Of a stretch of DNA of 64,000 nucleotides, positions 61,701 to 64,000 are shown piece by piece. The position numbers were made by a program, and so were the translations under genes. Origin of the DNA: Anabas testudineus (Eukaryota; Chordata; Actinopteri; Anabantiformes; Anabantidae); assembly GCF_900324465.2 (NCBI RefSeq), contig NC_046623.1, forward strand, positions 10,445,721-10,509,720, read 5' to 3'. Position 1 is the stretch's first letter, and each line of letters opens with the position of its first letter. The notes under the pieces are model-generated. The model had not been told where the DNA came from and searched no databases. It saw nothing but the letters and a program-made list of their open reading frames with translations.

Positions 61701-64000
61701 GCAAGCTCTGGCAATCCAGAGAGATCTTCAGCTCAAGATCAAACTCTTCAGTAAAAACAAACTCTCTTCACTCTTTCTTTCATTTTATTTGATATTTGAT
61801 AACATTTTTTGGCAGTTTTAGCTTTTAAATACTGATGTATATATCTGTATTATATTATACTATGTATTCAAGGTTGTGTTCAGTGCTGGTTTTTGTTATG
61901 TTGTTTCTGTCACTCAGGTCAAGTACTGCTAAAGAATATGTTGAAGCCGCTGGTGATATACGCATCACTTTCAGTGAGGGTGTCAGAGCAGCAGGGTGAG
62001 GGAACCTTCCTGTCCTTACAGTGTTTGGACGAGAGCCACGAGGAGCGATCTACTCCTTCACAGGTCTACACCAAACTGCTGCTGGTGCTCAAGACACTGC
62101 ACTCCCACTTGCTAGGTACAGTATAAATGAGCCTTTAGGTTTGAGCCTTTGTCATTCTGTTTGGCATCCTGATTCTTTGGTTTCTCATTCCCTAACCAGT
62201 CACAGGTGTTAAACTGGTGTTAACCAAATGTTGGAAATGTTTGTCATTACATTATCAGTAGCAATACCCTGACCCAACAGCAGAAATATTCATCATATCT
62301 ATTATCCATGCTTACCTCTAACTTTCTACTGAAATATTACATTTATTATTTTTCAGATGTATCTATTGGTGATAAGAAACTGTCAACTATCTTGGGAGAA
62401 CTGATTTGGGAAGAACTTTCTCAGTGCATCATCCATGATTGTCTGCTCTACTCCATCCCCACCAACAGCAGTCAGCTGGAGAAATACAACACTGTATGGA
62501 CATAATGGATTTTTCTTTAGTGTAATGAATATAGAGTAGAATTCTTATTGAACACATTTCTTTTCTTGTACATATTGAAGGTGATCAAGGAAACAGAGGA
62601 GTTTGAAAAGTCTCTGAAGGAGATGCAGTACCTGCAGGGGGACTCCACAGACCTGCTCAAATATGCTAGGGATGTTAACTGTCACTTTGCCAGCAAGAAG
62701 TGCAAGGATGTCATCGTGGCAGCCCGCAAACTCATGACCTCCAAGATGCACAACACTGTGAAAGTATGCATTAACTAAGTGTCTGTTTGAATATACTGGA
62801 AACTGGTATAAAGCTACACACCCACACTACCTGTAACACCACAATCTCTTAATGTACTAATGTAGCAAATGTACTACACAGAAATACACAATTTAAAGAC
62901 AAGAATATTGTAAGACTTCTTATTATCTTTACAAACACACACACACACGCAGTTACATGTTCTGTCTGTGGAACTAAAGTTAGTGCTCGATGAAGTGCTC
63001 TAAAAAGTAAACTACTGTATTAGTTTTCACTTTTAAGTTTTAAGTTTTAAGTTATCCTGAAATTTGTTTTACCATTTTTTCCTCCCTATTTAATTGCTTT
63101 AATTTTTATCTCTAGATCACAGCAGACTCAAAACTCCGTCTCCCCAAGCTGCCTGCTCCAAAGTCAGATGTGAAGGTGAAGCAAGACATCACAAAGGAGG
63201 AGACGACAATGGAGAACACAAAGCAGCTTTCTGCTTGGAGTCTGTGTCTACCAGCCTGTCGCATCAGTGAGTCAGTGCAGCAGCTGATGGAGCTGGCACT
63301 CAACACCCTGTGTGAGGCCGTGGGGAGCTCCACACAATGGTATGTTACAGCACCAAAGACCTTACTGTCTTCTGTATTGACCTGGGTCACGTGTGCCTGT
63401 GTCTTATTTTGTTTTGCTAAACAAACAGAACAAGTTTCCATTGACAGTAAATTCAAATTCTTTAAAGTTTTAGCATTTCTCATAAAAGTTTCTCATTTCT
63501 CAACATATTGATAAGTAAATAAATAGACACCTTTTTTAAGCCCCTGTGATTTTTTTAAATAAATCATCCTAGCATATTGAGGCTTGTCAGGCTTTTCAGA
63601 TCATCATCTGTGAATAAATACTGTATTGTAAAATAAAATCAATCTTCATTCTTTTCAGTGCACTACAACTCTTCTTCACCGTGAGAAACATTTTCCAGCT
63701 GTTCCATGATGTTGTACCCACCTATCACAAGTAAGGACGTTTTAGTCACATTACATACAACAAACTAAACCAACCATTTCACCTGAAAGTGTGAATGATT
63801 GTCTCTTGTTTCTCTACTACTCAATCTAGGGAGAACCTGCTCAAGTTCCCTCACCTTGCTGCCATCCAGCACAACAACTGTATGTACTTGGCCCACCACC
63901 TCCTCACGCTGGGCCACCATTTCAGAGCTCACTTGCCACAGCCCCTCAGTGAAGGTGTTGCAACATTTGTCGACATGGTGCCTGGTTTCAGGAAACTAGG
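58766..64000 (+). CDS. zw10: Centromere/kinetochore protein Zw10, 5' part (cut by the window edge)
   Basis: Exons 58766-58870, 60289-60423, 60516-60617, 60841-60918, 61129-61288, 61598-61750, 61918-62115, 62357-62493, 62581-62763, 63116-63339, 63659-63730 and 63830 to the edge join in frame to ~572 aa of a protein that is 779 aa in human. ZW10 forms the RZZ complex with Rod and Zwilch, recruiting dynein and Mad1/Mad2 to unattached kinetochores. It also acts with RINT1 and NAG in Golgi-to-ER tethering. Start [20 protein letters not shown] and landmarks [88 protein letters not shown] and [15 protein letters not shown] all match the vertebrate family. The N-terminal part is predicted coiled coil. 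Confidence 0.96.
59711..59745. repeat. (TTTG)n microsatellite in zw10 intron 1
   Basis: A T run followed by seven TTTG units; the 1.4-kb intron shows nothing else recognisable. Confidence 0.85.

Overview
This is vertebrate DNA, almost certainly from a ray-finned (teleost) fish. The host genes are split into many short coding exons with GT-AG introns, their closest relatives by recall are vertebrate proteins, and the repeats (a Tc1-like transposon, a CR1/L2-type LINE and short fish repeat tails) are typical of fish. The species cannot be named from the sequence. All exon structures below were read by eye from reading frames and splice sites and have not been aligned to any database.

Layout. 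(1) 1-1302: a palindromic minisatellite of about 17 monomers closed in by long terminal inverted repeats. (2) 2847-7888, minus strand: ilk, complete, 12 coding exons, 452 aa. (3) 10146-11046, minus strand: timm10b, complete, 3 coding exons, 188 aa. (4) 12116-16512, plus strand: hepacam-like adhesion molecule, complete, 7 coding exons, 365 aa. (5) About 18284-34636: a large tandem array of intron-containing tRNA-Tyr(GUA) genes. It has 16 full-length copies, 11 of them looking functional, interspersed with 11 split tRNA-Tyr relics. A nearly whole LINE has inserted into one relic (28195-31889, 9-bp target duplication). (6) 39085-48389, minus strand: ap2b1, complete, 21 coding exons, 953 aa, with a Tc1-like relic in its probable 3' UTR. 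(7) 51375-57584, minus strand: mks1, complete, 18 coding exons, 563 aa. (8) 58766 to the right edge, plus strand: zw10, first 12 coding exons, cut by the window.

The protein-coding genes are unrelated housekeeping or adhesion genes: focal adhesion, mitochondrial import, cell adhesion, clathrin adaptor, ciliary transition zone and kinetochore/Golgi tethering. They do not form a pathway. ilk and timm10b are also neighbours on human chromosome 11p15.4, so that pair looks like retained ancestral linkage.

The most unusual parts are the tRNA-Tyr array and the inverted-repeat-bounded minisatellite. The array has two interleaved unit lengths (about 500 and 897 bp), is strongly homogenised, and contains a family of split tRNA relics and a sub-family with a broken A box.
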